Positions 44,622-56,992 of a stretch of 64,000 nt of DNA are shown here, piece by piece. Positions within the stretch are counted from its first letter, which is position 1, and every line of letters starts with the position of its first letter. The notes under the pieces were generated by a model that did not search any database, was not told where the DNA came from, and worked only from the letters and a program-made list of their open reading frames with translations. The position numbers and the translations under genes were made by a program. Source of the DNA: Xylogone sp. PMI_703 (Eukaryota > Ascomycota > Leotiomycetes); assembly GCA_021399445.1 (NCBI GenBank), contig JAJTUQ010000002.1:1984001-2048000 (forward strand). Reading direction: 5' to 3'.

Positions 44622-46591
44622 ATGGCGGTTCCAGTCGTAATTGGAGTAGGGGATGTGAAGAACCGATCTCAGCGTATCGAGGATGCCATTGAGCCTATGG
44701 AACTTATGTTCCAAGCAATTCAAGCTGCTATAAAAGATACTGGCCTATCTACTACGGCCGGTAAGAAGCTTCAACAGAGTATTGACAGCTTAGATGTAGT
44801 TGCTACTTGGACATGGCCCTATCCCGATTTACCTGGGTTGCTTTCTCAGAAGCTAGAAGTGAATCCGTCGCATAAATATTATAGTCCACATGGTGGAAAC
44901 CAACCGGCAAAGCTCTTCGACAATGCTGCACGCAGAGTTTCTTTGGGCAAAAGTAAGGTTGCCGTCGTGACTGGTGGAGAGGCTCTTGCTTCCCGTATGT
45001 GTACATTCCTTTGAAAAATATATAGAAAAGTTAAAATCGACTAATCGCCCCCTATAGTTGCTGCTTGTGCGGCGGCGAAGAAGCTTCCTCCACCTGGGTG
45101 GTCGAAGGCAGCTCAGGACGTTGACTCAGTATTCTCCCCTACGACTCGTGATTTAGGTCAAAGTATGTTGTATTACTCCTTCTTTGAATCACTTGCCTCA
45201 TGATTACTTACTTTGATACAATCCACTAGATCTAGGAGCAAAGCATTCCATAGGCGCCCCGATTCATGTATATCCGCTGTATGAAAACGGTTTCCGAGCA
45301 TCACGCGGACAATCGATCGAAGAGAACAACAGAGAGTCTGCACGGCTCTACGCCGAGTTCTCGAAAGTAGCGGAGCATAACCCATTAGCTTGGAACTATG
45401 GCTCCTCTCAACCTGAGGAGGTAATTGGCACTGTTGCGAAGAAGAACCGGATGATTTGCTTTCCTTGTATGAGTTTCACTCCTGAATAAAAGTTATTTTT
45501 GGCTTACTAGTCCCACAGATCCCTTACTAATGAATGCGTTTAATACTGTTAATCTTGCCGGAGCTTGTCTGTTGACATCAACGGATCTTGCAGAAGAGCT
45601 CGGTGTGCCAAAAGAGAAATGGATCTATCCATTAGGAGGAGCAGGAACCAGCGATAGTAATGACTGTACGTGTTCACAGATGTTTCGATCAGAACCATTC
45701 AAGCTCCAGAAGCTAATGTTATTATACTCTAGTTTGGGAACGTCCAAATTTCTATTCTAGCCCATCTATTTCGAGAAGCTTGGATATGGCTTTGGAGCTC
45801 TCTGGATTGAAAGCAGATCAGGTTGACATGTTCGATATATATTCGTGAGTATTTTACTCCACCAGCATCTGGTATTAGAAATGGCTTCTGATCGTTGTAA
45901 AGCTGCTTTCCTATAGTACCAAAACTTGCATGCCAGCATTTAGGCTTGCCATTGACGGGAGGTTCCAAGCCTATCACCCTATTAGGAGGTTTAACGTCGT
46001 TTGGCGGTGCCGGAAATAACTATTCGATGCATGTAAGAGAACCCCTAACCCATCAAGTTGTACATTAAGCTGAATGACAAATCTAGGCTATTACTGAAAC
46101 TGTTCGTCAACTAAGAGCAGGTAAAGGTTCGAACAGCCTCATACTGGCTAATGGAGGAAACCTCACATATCAGCATGTTGTGTGCCTTTCTAAAGACCCT
46201 CGAAAAGATGGACAACATTATCCAACTACCAACCCTCTCCCAGAGGTATTAAAGGATGCACCAGTGCCAGATATAGAGAACAAGCCTGATGGCGAAGCCG
46301 TGATAGAGGTAGTTATGATTTCTTAAATGAGCAATTGGAGATATGGGTGCTGATTGAATATAGACATATACAGTTGAATTTAATAGGGATGGCGCGCCAT
46401 CGAAGGCCTTCATAATTGGGCGCCTTGTGAGCAACGGGCGCCGATTTATCGCTAATCATGGCAATGTCGATACGCTTAATCAACTCTCTAGTCGCACTCA
46501 GGAGCAGATTGGGAGACGTGGATGGGTAGGAGGTGATCCTAAATCTGAGGGCCGGAATCTGTTCATATTCGGAGATGTTCTTAAACTATAA
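44622..46591 (+). CDS. Thiolase-like protein (SCP-x/TLP1 type)
   Basis: Eight exons: join(44622..44994, 45058..45162, 45230..45466, 45519..45665, 45733..45844, 45903..46032, 46087..46308, 46364..46591), 517 residues, frame consistent throughout. The N-terminal MAVPVVIGVGDVKNRSQ, the segment VAVVTGGEALAS and the C-terminal FGGAGNNYSMHAI place it in the thiolase superfamily. A further C-terminal domain (VEFNRDGAPSKAFIIGRL...RRFIANHG) resembles the additional domain of type 1 thiolase-like proteins. The usual nucleophilic-cysteine motif is not seen; the equivalent region reads SPHGGNQPAKLFDNAA. The SCP2-type HDCF motif appears as YSCF. It may bind acyl-CoA without classical thiolysis. No peroxisomal C-terminal tripeptide is evident (it ends DVLKL). 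The reaction and substrate are unknown. Confidence 0.85.
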
Positions 46592-47238
46592 AAGGTGGAT
46601 TGTATTTACTACAAAGTTGATCAAACGATATTCATGGTTGATCATATTGGTAACGACACTTAATCAGATTAAACAAAACAATACTACATATTCTACTGTA
46701 GTTGTTACTCGTTATTCTTAAAACCTTCAAAAGCTGTAGATTTTCACATATCATCCATCATCAAGCAATAGGCGCCTTTTTTAACTCTTGCAGTTAGATA
46801 CACTTTAGCTACTTAATAGATGTACTGAATCCTAGACTTAAAAGTATTAACCTATATTAAGCCACTACTTTCCATTCACGGAAGGCGCCGATGCATGCAA
46901 AGCTGACGCAATAAGTCTTCCGGATGGCGATTGATCTGACGAGCCGGACAACGGACCCAAAACTCCACAAACTCCACAACCTTCCGTGACATGCAGTTCA
47001 ATTAAAGTTTAAGTGAATATCCCTTAACTGGCCTAGGAAGCTATACATATTATGTCAGCCTGCAGTGATTCAACGACATTCCACGTTCATGAGGCTTTGA
47101 TGGCATAAGAACAGCCTTGAGGGATCACTGGTGCAGTTGTTTTTTGATATGAGGAAAATCAGGACAAAAGGGACAGTGAGTATATGAGGTAATCTTTAAT
47201 TAATTCATTATTCTAGGTCATCAAAATGGGTTTCCAGT
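46592..47238. other. Convergent intergenic region
   Basis: About 650 A+T-rich bases between converging stops. Nothing recognised beyond presumed 3' UTRs. Confidence 0.55.
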
Positions 47239-47736
47239 CTAAGCTCCCAAATAATCCATCTTTCCAATCGGCACGCCCTCCTTTCTCAAAATCGCATATG
47301 TCATACACAAATGGAAGTAGAAGTTGGGGATCGCAAATTTCAGCGCATAGTTCTTGCCCGAAGGGAATACTCGATCTCCGTTTCTCCCCTTCATGATAAG
47401 CTCCTTGTCCTCATACTCGTTGAACGACTTCTCGTCGACTTTCTCTAGAAATTTGATGGTCTTGTCAATTCGCGCATAGAGCTCGTCGAATGTCTTCTCG
47501 TTGTCCTCGAATGTTTCATTCTCGATTCGTCCTACTCGGACGGCGAGGCCTTTTGCTGTGTCGCTGATTCTCTGGATCTGGTAGGGTAGATCGGCCATGT
47601 CCGCGACGAGACGAGACGAGAGTAAGGTGGAGTCATCTTTGTCTTGGTAGGCTTGACCTTTCTCGAGCAGAGACTTGAGGATTTTAAGCTTCTCGATGAA
47701 AGCGGCAACAGTGATCTCGTAGAGTGAAATGGCCAT
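47239..47736 (-). CDS. DUF1993 family protein
   Basis: A complete single-exon frame of 165 residues. The start MAISLYEITVAAFIEKLKILKSLLEKG and the C-terminal PNFYFHLCMTYAILRKEGVPIGKMDYLG are characteristic of DUF1993. These are small, mostly alpha-helical cytosolic proteins related in fold to the DinB-like four-helix bundle and common in both bacteria and filamentous fungi. No catalytic residues are established for the family, so no reaction is claimed. The centre contains an acidic stretch (RIENETFEDNEKTFDEL). No intron is apparent. Its bacterial relatives make ancient transfer possible, but codon use does not stand out here. Confidence 0.87.
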   Translation of the reverse strand: MAISLYEITVAAFIEKLKILKSLLEKGQAYQDKDDSTLLSSRLVADMADLPYQIQRISDTAKGLAVRVGRIENETFEDNEKTFDELYARIDKTIKFLEKVDEKSFNEYEDKELIMKGRNGDRVFPSGKNYALKFAIPNFYFHLCMTYAILRKEGVPIGKMDYLGA

Positions 47737-48312
47737 TTTTGATTATTGTCCTGGTTTCTTTTATTATTCCCTTTTTAGTGTTGCTTTTCGTTGTTTTATT
47801 GTTTAGAGACAGGTGGTTCGATGGATGCGCACAAACTTCAGAGTTTTTATTTAGTGAAGAAGATCTAGAGGGATGTTGTGTTCTTCGAGAAGAAGGTGAA
47901 TGATCTCATATGGAAAGATGTGAATTTAATAGCCTATTTAAGTACTTATCGTTCTACTAATTTCTGTGAGTTTCTTCTAACTGAGCTTTACCGACTTTTC
48001 TGAGTTAGCGCGGGGTTCTTGATTGATAATTCACTTTGAGGGGGGATATTATTAAACACAAACATTATGCCCGACGGCCCATTTCAACAGGTGGTTCTGT
48101 AGAAGATGGTAGTAGACACGGTGTAACCTGTAAGGCTACAACGGCATTAACAGGTGTATATGTAATCACGGCTGGAAAGTTGTGCCGCATGGAGCAATAT
48201 GACCACCGCATTAGGATCGAGAAGGCTGAGACAATTCCACAAGGGAAACGCATTGAGACAGTTGGTACCAAGGTTTCATTAGTTGTACAGTATTTTAAAT
48301 CGTGTTGTTCCT
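47737..48312. other. Intergenic region
   Basis: About 580 bases: the DUF1993 gene promoter side and the PEX1 3' flank. Nothing else was recognised. Confidence 0.5.
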
Positions 48313-51300
48313 TCACATCAAGCTACTTCGTCCACCAATCTCTGTAGGTCCTTGGCCATTCGGCATTTCACCGTTCCTCCCAACCACGAATTCCCTGTAT
48401 ATCCTTTCCAGCCTCCTTCTCTCATCTGGGCTCAGACTGGCTCTGGAACTTTCCAAACTCTTTAAGATATGTCTCCATAGAATAGTGACCTCTTGTTGTC
48501 CTTTCTCTTCCTTGGGTTCACCTTTGTTGTTCCCATCATCTGATTGGCCTAAAGCAGCCATCTTGGACTTCTTCTTTGCGAGTTTGATGCTATCCAGCTT
48601 TGCCGCAATGGCTGCCCTCTCAGCAAGTTGCTTAGATCTGTTGTGCCCGGCTCTTTCGCGAGCTTCGTGCTCTGCTTTGTCCTCTTCTTCCCCATATCTG
48701 AATTGTACAAATTGCTTGGCCGTGGACGGGAGATTGCCGTTGGTCTTACCAGCCGAGTTCTTGGTACCTATTTCTGCATGACTCTGGTCTCCAAGTACAT
48801 CGTGAATTGCCTCAAGGTGGGCATTATATACCAATGCTTGTAGGTCAGCACCCGAGTAACCTTCAGTGCGCCGAGAGATCTCAGCAAGGCCACCTTCTGG
48901 GCCATCTAGGACTTCAGGTGACAGTTTAAGTTTTTTGCCCAGTGCTTTTAGAATATCGATCCTGTCGTTGAAATTTGGGAGATCGCAAATCAGAGACTTG
49001 TCCAACCGTCCAGGACGTAGCAAAGCGGGGTCGATCAAGTCAGGACGTGAAGTTGCAGCTAATACATATACGCCCGACAGTCCTTCTGCACCATCCATCT
49101 GTGTAAGCAGCTGGTTAACAACTCTGTCTGTGACACCAGTCGAGTCATGACCTCGCTTTGGTGCAATAGAGTCAAATTCGTCAAAGAAAAGAACACAGGG
49201 CCTTGCTGCTTCCGCACGCTCGAACAGATCTCTGACGCTTTTTTCAGATGCACCGATATATTTGTTCAAAATTTCCGGGCCCTTGACACTGATGAAATTC
49301 AAACCACACTCTCCCGCTACAGCACTGGCTAACATAGTTTTACCACATCCTGGATATCCATATAGGAGCAATCCAGACCGAAGTCGCAGAGGGCATTGTG
49401 CGAAGATCGGGGCATACGTTGTTGGATATTGTAATGTCTCTAGCAGGACTTTCCTGGTTTCGCGAAGACCACCTATAGAATCGAATGTTGTTGTAGATGT
49501 CTGAAGTGTCACGTTTCTGAGAGAGGCAGGTGTAAAGCCTTTCAATGCACTGGTGAAGTCTTGTCTGCTCAATGGCACCATACTAGTTGCAGTATCTTTA
49601 GAGGATTCTGAGACGGAACGAATGAGAGCTTCACTTCTTGCTCTTGCGACGAGAAGAACTAGATCGCCAGGCATATATCCATCTGTTTCTCCTGCAAGAT
49701 CTAAGAAATCCAGATCTTGGTCAATGTAGAAACCGTCAGACTTCTTGGGTGAAACGCGCCTGTTTGAAGCACTTTCACCATCCATCCATGCCCCATCTTC
49801 CTCTTCTGCTCCACTCCCGTCGGCAGTTTGAGGCCGGCTGCCATGATAGCTGCTAGTATCATCAGGAGCCACACTACTAGCATTCTGCTTTACCACCATT
49901 TCCATGACCCTCCTTCGTGCCTCCTTGTTTGGAGACTTTAGCTCGATGATCTCACGTACAACATGTCCACCTACGACAACATTGTGCAAAGATTCCTTTG
50001 CTTGTGCAGTTGCCAATAGAACCACTTTGCTCTCCCTCGTGCAAAACTGTCTAACAATTGCACTGATGCCCTCACTGATTTGCCTACTTCTTCCGTTTTC
50101 GCTTCCTACTTCGAGTTCTGTCTCCACAGGGCAAATCTTATCCAAATCATCTAGGATGACTATGGATTTGCCGCCTAATCTAGCGCCCCACGATGCGTTC
50201 ATGAAAACTCGCGTCAAAGTATCTTTGATAGTGGAAATCCGTGTTTCGTCATTGACTAACTTGCGACATGGGAAGTAGGTTGTATGGAAGAGCATCTCTT
50301 TCTGCAACCGATGGGCGAGGAGTTGAGCAACAGATGTTTTCCCAGAGCCGAGAGCACCTGTAAGCAGAACAGATGACATATGAGTAAGATGTGACTGGAG
50401 CTGGTCAACCAGGCTTTCAATGGCTACTAGTGTAGGCGCTTCTGATGGGAGAGGATCACCAGGGATGTTAGCTTGCAAAGAGGATGCCTGGCGAGGAATT
50501 GCGGGTTGAACTTCAACATTCAATCTACGTTCGGAGCCAAGGAACCAGTTACATGACTTCCCTGAATCGGCAGAATTTGGATGATCAAATCGAAGGATAC
50601 CTCCTTCCCAGCCCGTAAAAGTATCTGCTTGAGATGGCGCACCAAGCACTAATCCATCGGTTATGGGGCCATCAAGAATACCATCTCCTGTGTTTTGTTT
50701 GCTGTACATCTTGAGAATGCGCCTGGCAGCCTCCTCTCGCTCTGCTTTGGACTCGCCGCCAAACTTGAGACCTTCGTTCGCTTTTGTCGTATTGGAAGCA
50801 AATGGATATATTTTGAGAAGCTGCGTACCGCTTTTAGCAGCCTCGGATTTCTGAGCTTGTTGAGGTGCTGGCTCCACTCTTACTACACCACCGACCAAAC
50901 CTTTACAGGATAGGGATGCACAAAGATCAGAAGATAGCGCAATATGATGGCTATCAGGAGCATCATCCCAAGGCATAAGTCTTGCAACTACTTTGTTTGC
51001 CACTTTCCCTGCATCATCAGCGGGATTGGCTTCATTCTGTTGTCGTTGTGGGTCGACCGGGGTTTGCAAACTGGCTGGTTTTATGACGGCAACGCATACC
51101 CAAGTTATCCCTTTCAAACCTCGTGAAAAGAGGACTTCCCGATCTATCCAAACTTTCAAGCCCGTAGAGTCCGTGTCTGTAGCTTCTTCAAACCATTCTC
51201 CGCATATAGCACGATCGAGTCCTCTGAAAAACATTGCGGGTTTATTCTCCTCTCCTCGACTACTTCGTCGACGAACTGTGCTGGCTCCACTTCGTGCACC

Positions 51301-52118
51301 AGTGCTTTTCTTCGACGAAACACTTCGGTTCTCCCCAGAGTTTCGGGAAGATCTTGCTCTTGTCTTCGGAGCAACAATTACCTCGGCATCAGGAGCTAAC
51401 TTGACGAAAGGGCTATTAGATGGCGGCGCTGGCTGTAGGCCAGTGATCTTAATATTTGCGGTAGACGTTGGTGAGAGGTGTAATGTTAAAGGATGCGGTG
51501 CAACTGGTTGCCCGTTTTGCGGCGCATAGTTGGGATTCGGCAAAGCTCGAATCTGTGACTGGAGGTTGAGTTCGAGGAAGGTAGCATGGAGTTCTATGAT
51601 CTCCCAATCTTCCGCTGTCAGAGGCTCTATATTGACAGTGTGCGATATGGGAGGATCAACATGTAAGCTTGCGGTAATCTTTTGTCCGTCCTGAAGCCCT
51701 AGAGTTCGAGCGAAGGTAGCGTCAATCTCCACTAAAGGTATCTCTTGCTCTCGGCCGGATGTATTCCCTCTTGCGCCGGCTATACCATCTCTGCTAACTA
51801 TTGGTGCCAATCTCCGCTTACTCTGTAATCCGGTCCAACCTACGAATATTGACTTTTGAGAAGAGACGGGCGCGGAGGTTGAGCCTGGTGAAGGCGGATT
51901 GGAAGCACGGTAACTTAATTCCACTATAACATTCTGTGCAGGCTGCGCAAGAATTAGCAGCTTGAAATACCGGATATTGAATAGAGACTTACTGTGTTCA
52001 CATTGATGAGTAGAGATGCCAGAGACGAGGGCAGGTTGACCAAGCAGTTCTTCAGGTGTACTAGAGATATTTCAGCCGATGTAGCCTGGCTACTACGCCT
52101 CTTCAATTCTGGCGCCAT
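48313..52118 (-). CDS. PEX1: Peroxisomal AAA-ATPase PEX1
   Basis: Model complement(join(48313..51942, 51993..52118)), 1251 residues, one 50-base phase-0 intron. The N-terminal PEX1 double-psi-barrel region begins LVHLKNCLVNLPSSLASLL and continues past the splice (NVIVELSYR). AAA domain D1 has Walker A GALGSGKT (571-578) and a Walker B-like VILDDLDKI. D2 has GYPGCGKT (904-911), LFFDEFDSIAPKRG and the second-region ATSRPDLIDPALLRPGR, the highly conserved PEX1 block. PEX1 and PEX6 form the hexamer that pulls ubiquitinated PEX5 from the peroxisomal membrane, downstream of the ligase containing PEX10 (28481-29614). The start at 52118 (MAPELKRRSS) precedes the family N-terminus. The two sequences either side of the intron fit only when joined. 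Confidence 0.95.
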
Positions 52119-52536
52119 CCTTTGCTGAAGAATTAGCAAAAAGAGAATACAGCACCCTCCGTCGTGAAAGTAGATGACGGCTATTCGAGCTTTTCCAAAG
52201 CTGCGATTGTACAATGGCCGAGCTAGCTCGTGGAATGTAAGAGCCGAGGTTTGAGCGCAGATGCGCAGAAGTTATGAGCTAACCCACATCTGGACTAGGA
52301 TGAATAGGGGTGTAAATTGAAATCGCGCGTCGCGCTTTTTGACGCGTTTCGAGAGACACGCTTAACCGCACTATGCCAACCTCCTGGTTTGTCATTTTGC
52401 GACTGAATTTCGTCTCTAGGTCAACAACTTAAACATTTGCCTGTCTGGCAGGATAACTGCTACAACGACTTCCCGATACGTAATAGGAATAATATTCTAT
52501 TTATTTCGTTAATTTTGTCTTTGATTATTCAAAAAT
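52119..52536. promoter_or_regulatory. Shared divergent promoter region PEX1 / MCM7
   Basis: 418 bases between the divergent PEX1 and MCM7 starts. It includes a perfect MluI cell-cycle box (separate entry) and a CG-dense patch (atcgcgcgtcgcgc, about 52322-52335) with E2F/MBF-like character. The A+T-rich part next to MCM7 is probably its 5' UTR. Confidence 0.6.
52342..52347. promoter_or_regulatory. MluI cell-cycle box (ACGCGT)
   Basis: A perfect palindromic ACGCGT, 190 bases upstream of the MCM7 start codon. In yeasts the MBF complex (Mbp1/Swi6 or the fission-yeast equivalent) binds this element to drive G1/S transcription of replication genes including MCMs. A single hexamer can arise by chance, but its position in a replication-gene promoter supports function. 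Confidence 0.65.
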
Positions 52537-55231
52537 ATGGCGCTTCTACAGTACAAGGCGCCGGTCGATTACGATGCGCATCTTGGTAATTGTCACACCA
52601 AGGCTGTGGTTGTTTAGATTGCTAATATGGATACCAGATGCCTTCAAAGATTTCCTGCAAACCTTCAAGACGTCCCCAAAATCCACAATCACGAATGCGC
52701 TAAATGACATGCACATTGATGAGGATGATGTTAGCGATGAGTATGATTTCATGGATGATGATGATGAAGAAGGACAAACCAGAAGACGTCGGGCGAAAGA
52801 ACAGGCCACACCTCGATTGAAGTATATGGAAATGCTTCAAAAAGTTGCAGATAGAGAGCAAGACGAAATTACAATTGATTTGGATGATCTGGCTCAGGTA
52901 TTGTTGGCCCAGGAGATCCTTGGCGGTGAAGATGCTGATACTATATAGTACGATAAATTATTAGAGGAAAATGAGGTTCCTCTAAATCTAGTTGCATCCA
53001 TTGAGACCAATGCAAATCATAATCTTGATGTTATGGCGCGAGCCATCGATAGCGTTCTACCTCAGCCCACCAAAGAGATCAGGTATTTACTGCCCTGTCA
53101 GAAAGCTAAGGAGGAATAATGGCTTACTCTATTGATAGCTATAAAGATGATGTATTGGACATCCTTATGTCACAAAGGACGGAGCTGAATGCTCTTATGG
53201 AGCGCAATGCAACCGAAGGGCCTGATGCAGCTATTTTCACACCAACCCCATTCCCGGCAGAGCTTACCCGACGATACTCTCTCAATTTCAAGCCTCGAAT
53301 GCAGGGCGATGAGCCCCTAAAGCCCTTGGCTGTGCGCCAGATCCGTGGAGAACACTTGGGTCACTTGATTACCGTTCGAGGTATCGCTACCAGGGTTTCT
53401 GATGTTAAGCCAACTGTGGAGGTTAACGCATATTTGTGTGACCGTTGTGGGTGTGAGATATTCCAACCTATTGGAGATAAGACATTTGGGCCCCTTGTTG
53501 AATGTCCTTCGCAAGAATGCAAGAACAATCAAAATAAAGGTCAACTTCACATAGTCACCCGAGCCTCGAAGTTCCAACCATTCCAGGAGGTAAAAATTCA
53601 AGAAATGGCGGACCAAGTACCTGTTGGTCATATACCCCGGCTGCTAACAATTTTATGTCATGGAGCACTTGTGCGTCGAATTAATCCTGGCGATGTGATT
53701 GACTGTGCTGGTATTTTCCTGCCAACTCCATACACCGGATTCAAGGCCATCAGAGCTGGCCTTCTTACTGATACATATCTCGAGGCTCAGCATGTTATCC
53801 AACACAAAAAGGCTTATGAAGACTTGGCAATTGACAATCGCATATTCAAGCGAATCGACCAGTACAGAGCGTCTGGTCAGATATACGAATACTTGGCGAA
53901 GTCTATTGCCCCCGAAATCTACGGCCACCTGGATGTTAAGAAGGCATTGCTACTTCTCTTAGTTGGGGGTGTGAACAAGGTGATGGGAGACGGTATGAGG
54001 ATCCGTGGTGATATTAATATTTGTCTGATGGGTGATCCTGGTGTTGCTAAATCTCAATTGCTGAAATACGTCACGAAGGTTGCTCCACGAGGTGTTTACA
54101 CTACCGGCCGAGGAAGCAGTGGTGTTGGTCTTACTGCAGCTGTGATGAAGGATCCAGTTACAGATGAAATGATTCTGGAGGGTGGTGCTTTAGTACTTGC
54201 TGATAACGGCATCTGCTGCATTGATGAGTTTGATAAGATGGACGACAGTGACCGAACAGCAATCCACGAAGTCATGGAACAGCAGACAATCTCGATCTCC
54301 AAAGCCGGCATTTCCACCACATTAAACGCCCGCACATCTATTCTCGCGGCAGCTAACCCTCTTTATGGACGATACAACCCTCGGATATCGCCTGTTGAGA
54401 ACATCAACCTCCCCGCTGCTTTGCTGTCACGTTTCGATGTTCTCTTCCTTATTCTTGATACACCTACCAGAGACACAGACGCCATGCTGGCCCAGCATGT
54501 GACATATGTTCATATGCACAACAAGCATCCGGAGATGGAGGGGGTGGTGTTTTCGCCTAGTGAGGTCCGTCAGTACATTGCGCGGGCCCGAACTTTCCGC
54601 CCCACGGTGCCGCAAAATATCTCCGAGTACATGGTCAAAGCATACGTCAACATGCGGGAGCAGCAATCGCGTGACGAGAGAAACAAAAAGCAATTTGCGC
54701 ACACGTCACCTCGAACCCTGCTTGGCATTCTCCGTCTGGCCCAGGCATTGGCCAGATTACGGTTCGACAATGTGGTGATCCAGGGTGATGTGGATGAGGC
54801 GTTGAGGCTGATCGAATCCTCCAAGGAGAGCTTGTATGCCGAGCAGGATGGCTACCGAAAAGACAGCAGCCCGAGCAGCAAGATTTACAACATGGTCAGG
54901 GCTCTGGCTACCTCAGGGCAGTGCTTGCCAGACGACTACGAAGAGGGCGATGAGGATTTTGGTGTGGAGTTGAGTATGAAGAAGGTCAGGGACCGAGTCA
55001 TCGCCAAGGGATTTACGGAGGACCAGTGGCAGGATGCTGTTCTGGAATATACGAATCTCGATGTAAGTAACCCTGCCCTTGCACTAGTGTCTTTGTTGTC
55101 GTTTGCGATCCGCCAAGCTAACTCTGGGAAATCTACAGATCTGGCAAACTGCGGCCAATGGCACGCGGCTGCTCTTTATTGTCTCTGAAGCCGCCCACAT
55201 GGCGCGGGACGAAGAGTACGGGATGGAATGA
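52537..55231 (+). CDS. MCM7: DNA replication licensing factor MCM7
   Basis: Five exons: join(52537..52585, 52638..52897, 52949..53082, 53139..55062, 55139..55231), 819 residues. An N-terminal domain with an acidic stretch ([13 protein letters not shown]) is followed by the zinc motif CDRCGCEIF...CPSQEC. The MCM7 segment [20 protein letters not shown] comes next. The AAA+ core has Walker A GDPGVAKS (446-453), Walker [10 protein letters not shown] (from 507) and the SRFD arginine finger (Arg579). The C-terminus ([19 protein letters not shown]) has winged-helix character. MCM7 is one of the six subunits of the replicative helicase loaded at origins by ORC/Cdc6/Cdt1. Intron 3 contains an in-frame ATG (53119) that is a decoy, because splicing joins KEI to [10 protein letters not shown]. 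Confidence 0.96.
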
Positions 55232-56992
55232 TGAGATATCCCCGGCATGCTTTGAGTTAAGAAGTTTTGGGCGTCTGGGTATGAATAATTTTTGGGCATG
55301 TCTTTGTTGGGAGTCGAGCTCACACATGTAACGGCGTTGCTTTGATAGACATTGAGATGTATATATCATATGTGGAAGAGAGGACGAGGCCGCGTAAAAG
55401 AGTAATGTTAAAGATAGCCTGCCATTGTCATAGCCATTGTCATTATTGTCACACTTTCATGTTCACTCCTTTTTGTCACAAATAACAGAAAGAGAAAGGT
55501 GGCAATTGGTGCTTGTTGCCTCCATGGAAACCGGAAATTGAGAGGGTTAGTAATAAGACTTGCAAGATGTCCACACATTTGATCAAAGAAGCGGTGATGA
55601 CTCAAGATTCGATCGATCGAGCGAGCTGCTTCTGCTGCCCGTACGATGAGCGAAAATGGTATAATCACGTGAAAGCGTTTTAGTAGAGCACCGTGGCATC
55701 ATTGAGTTATTAAACACCATACGGTGAAAGAAGAAGCATTGTTCCTGCTCTTTCCCTCGGGGAATTTGCGACCTGAGGCAGCAGCACAGAGATGCAGAAA
55801 ACCAACCAATGAGGAACCCGCCTGTTTCGTATCTGAAACCCGAGCACCTGACGCACTGACGACGCGGTGGTTCCTGGCGCTTAGCCGGATTGGGGCGGAC
55901 CCAGGCCAGCGCGAACCAGGAACAAGGCGCAAAGGGAAAGGCCGCTGGCTTGTTGTGCTCGTTCAGGCAAGCGGGCGGGTACCTGGCTTTGTTGGACTTG
56001 CCAGGAGAAAGAGGGCAAATACGGAGTACCAAAGGGGAGAAGAGACCAATGAAGACTATCAGTCATCAGTTCAATTCGATCAATTCAATTGGATTATCTC
56101 GGGTGCAAGTGCAGTATAATTAGTTTCCATGTGTCTCTTCTCTTCTCGTGGAGAAAATTGGATGTACCACATGTGTATATCATAGCAGTACACAGCACAA
56201 TACAGGCGAGGTCGGCAGTAGAGAGAGAGAACCGTTGTAACCCGCCCGCATCATCGGCGCCTGGACTTGCCCTCCAGACAGACACACACGCCTGCGCAGC
56301 CCCCTATTGGGAAAGTCTTTGTCGCCGTGCCTTGATCCTTTCACGTATTTGATTTCCTTACATACGGTGGTGCTCTCACACCCCCTCTCCGACTCTGTTG
56401 CTGTGTTTGTGTCTTTGCTGTGCTTGCTTCCTGCTTGTCCGCAAGACCCGTTTAAATACCCTCAGCTCCCAGCCCCAGCTCGAGGGGTCCAACGTAAGGA
56501 AGCCGCATGGCGACATTCCAGGGCAGTCCGATTGCTCGTCTCCTGTCTCCAGCAGTGTCGCTCAGCTCCAGAGGTGCATGAGAATAGACAAGAGAACTGT
56601 CCATAGACCCATAGACCCATAGACCATATTAGACCAAAGAAGCAGAAGAAGCAGCAGCAACGGCAAGCGCTTAATCGATGCCCCTGGGGTGCACCCTGAG
56701 ATTTCTTGTCCACACCACTTCGCTGCCACGCAAAACCCTCTCTTGTTTCATCGACTGCAATTCTACCACCAGGAGTGGTCAGAGCCCCCGTGAATGGTGA
56801 GAAAGGAAGGGAGAAAGTGGACTTGTTGAGCTGGTCCTGAACTGAACTGAAAGAAAGAAAAATAGAGGCAGCATTGCTTGTTCTATCCGTGGTCACTCAA
56901 TCACACAGCTCGGATTATTGAATTTGGGGGCCTGCCGCACTATTGTCGTTGTCGCTGAAGGGCTCTAGCAAAACCAAAGAAAGTTACGCATG
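55232..56992. other. Intergenic region
   Basis: About 1.8 kb between tandem plus-strand genes: the MCM7 3' flank, then the promoter and probably the outer leader of the RhoGAP gene. Only short overlapping open frames occur. A three-copy octamer repeat is listed separately. No RNA gene was recognised. The interval ends at the upstream ATG at 56990. Confidence 0.5.
56601..56624. repeat. Three tandem copies of an octamer
   Basis: The unit ccatagac occurs three times without interruption, about 700 bases upstream of the RhoGAP start. Most likely a slippage product in promoter or leader sequence. Confidence 0.85.

Noticed and set aside
53119..53138. MAYSIDS start for MCM7
   Set aside because: It lies in an intron; upstream exons encode the conserved MCM7 N-terminus in phase.
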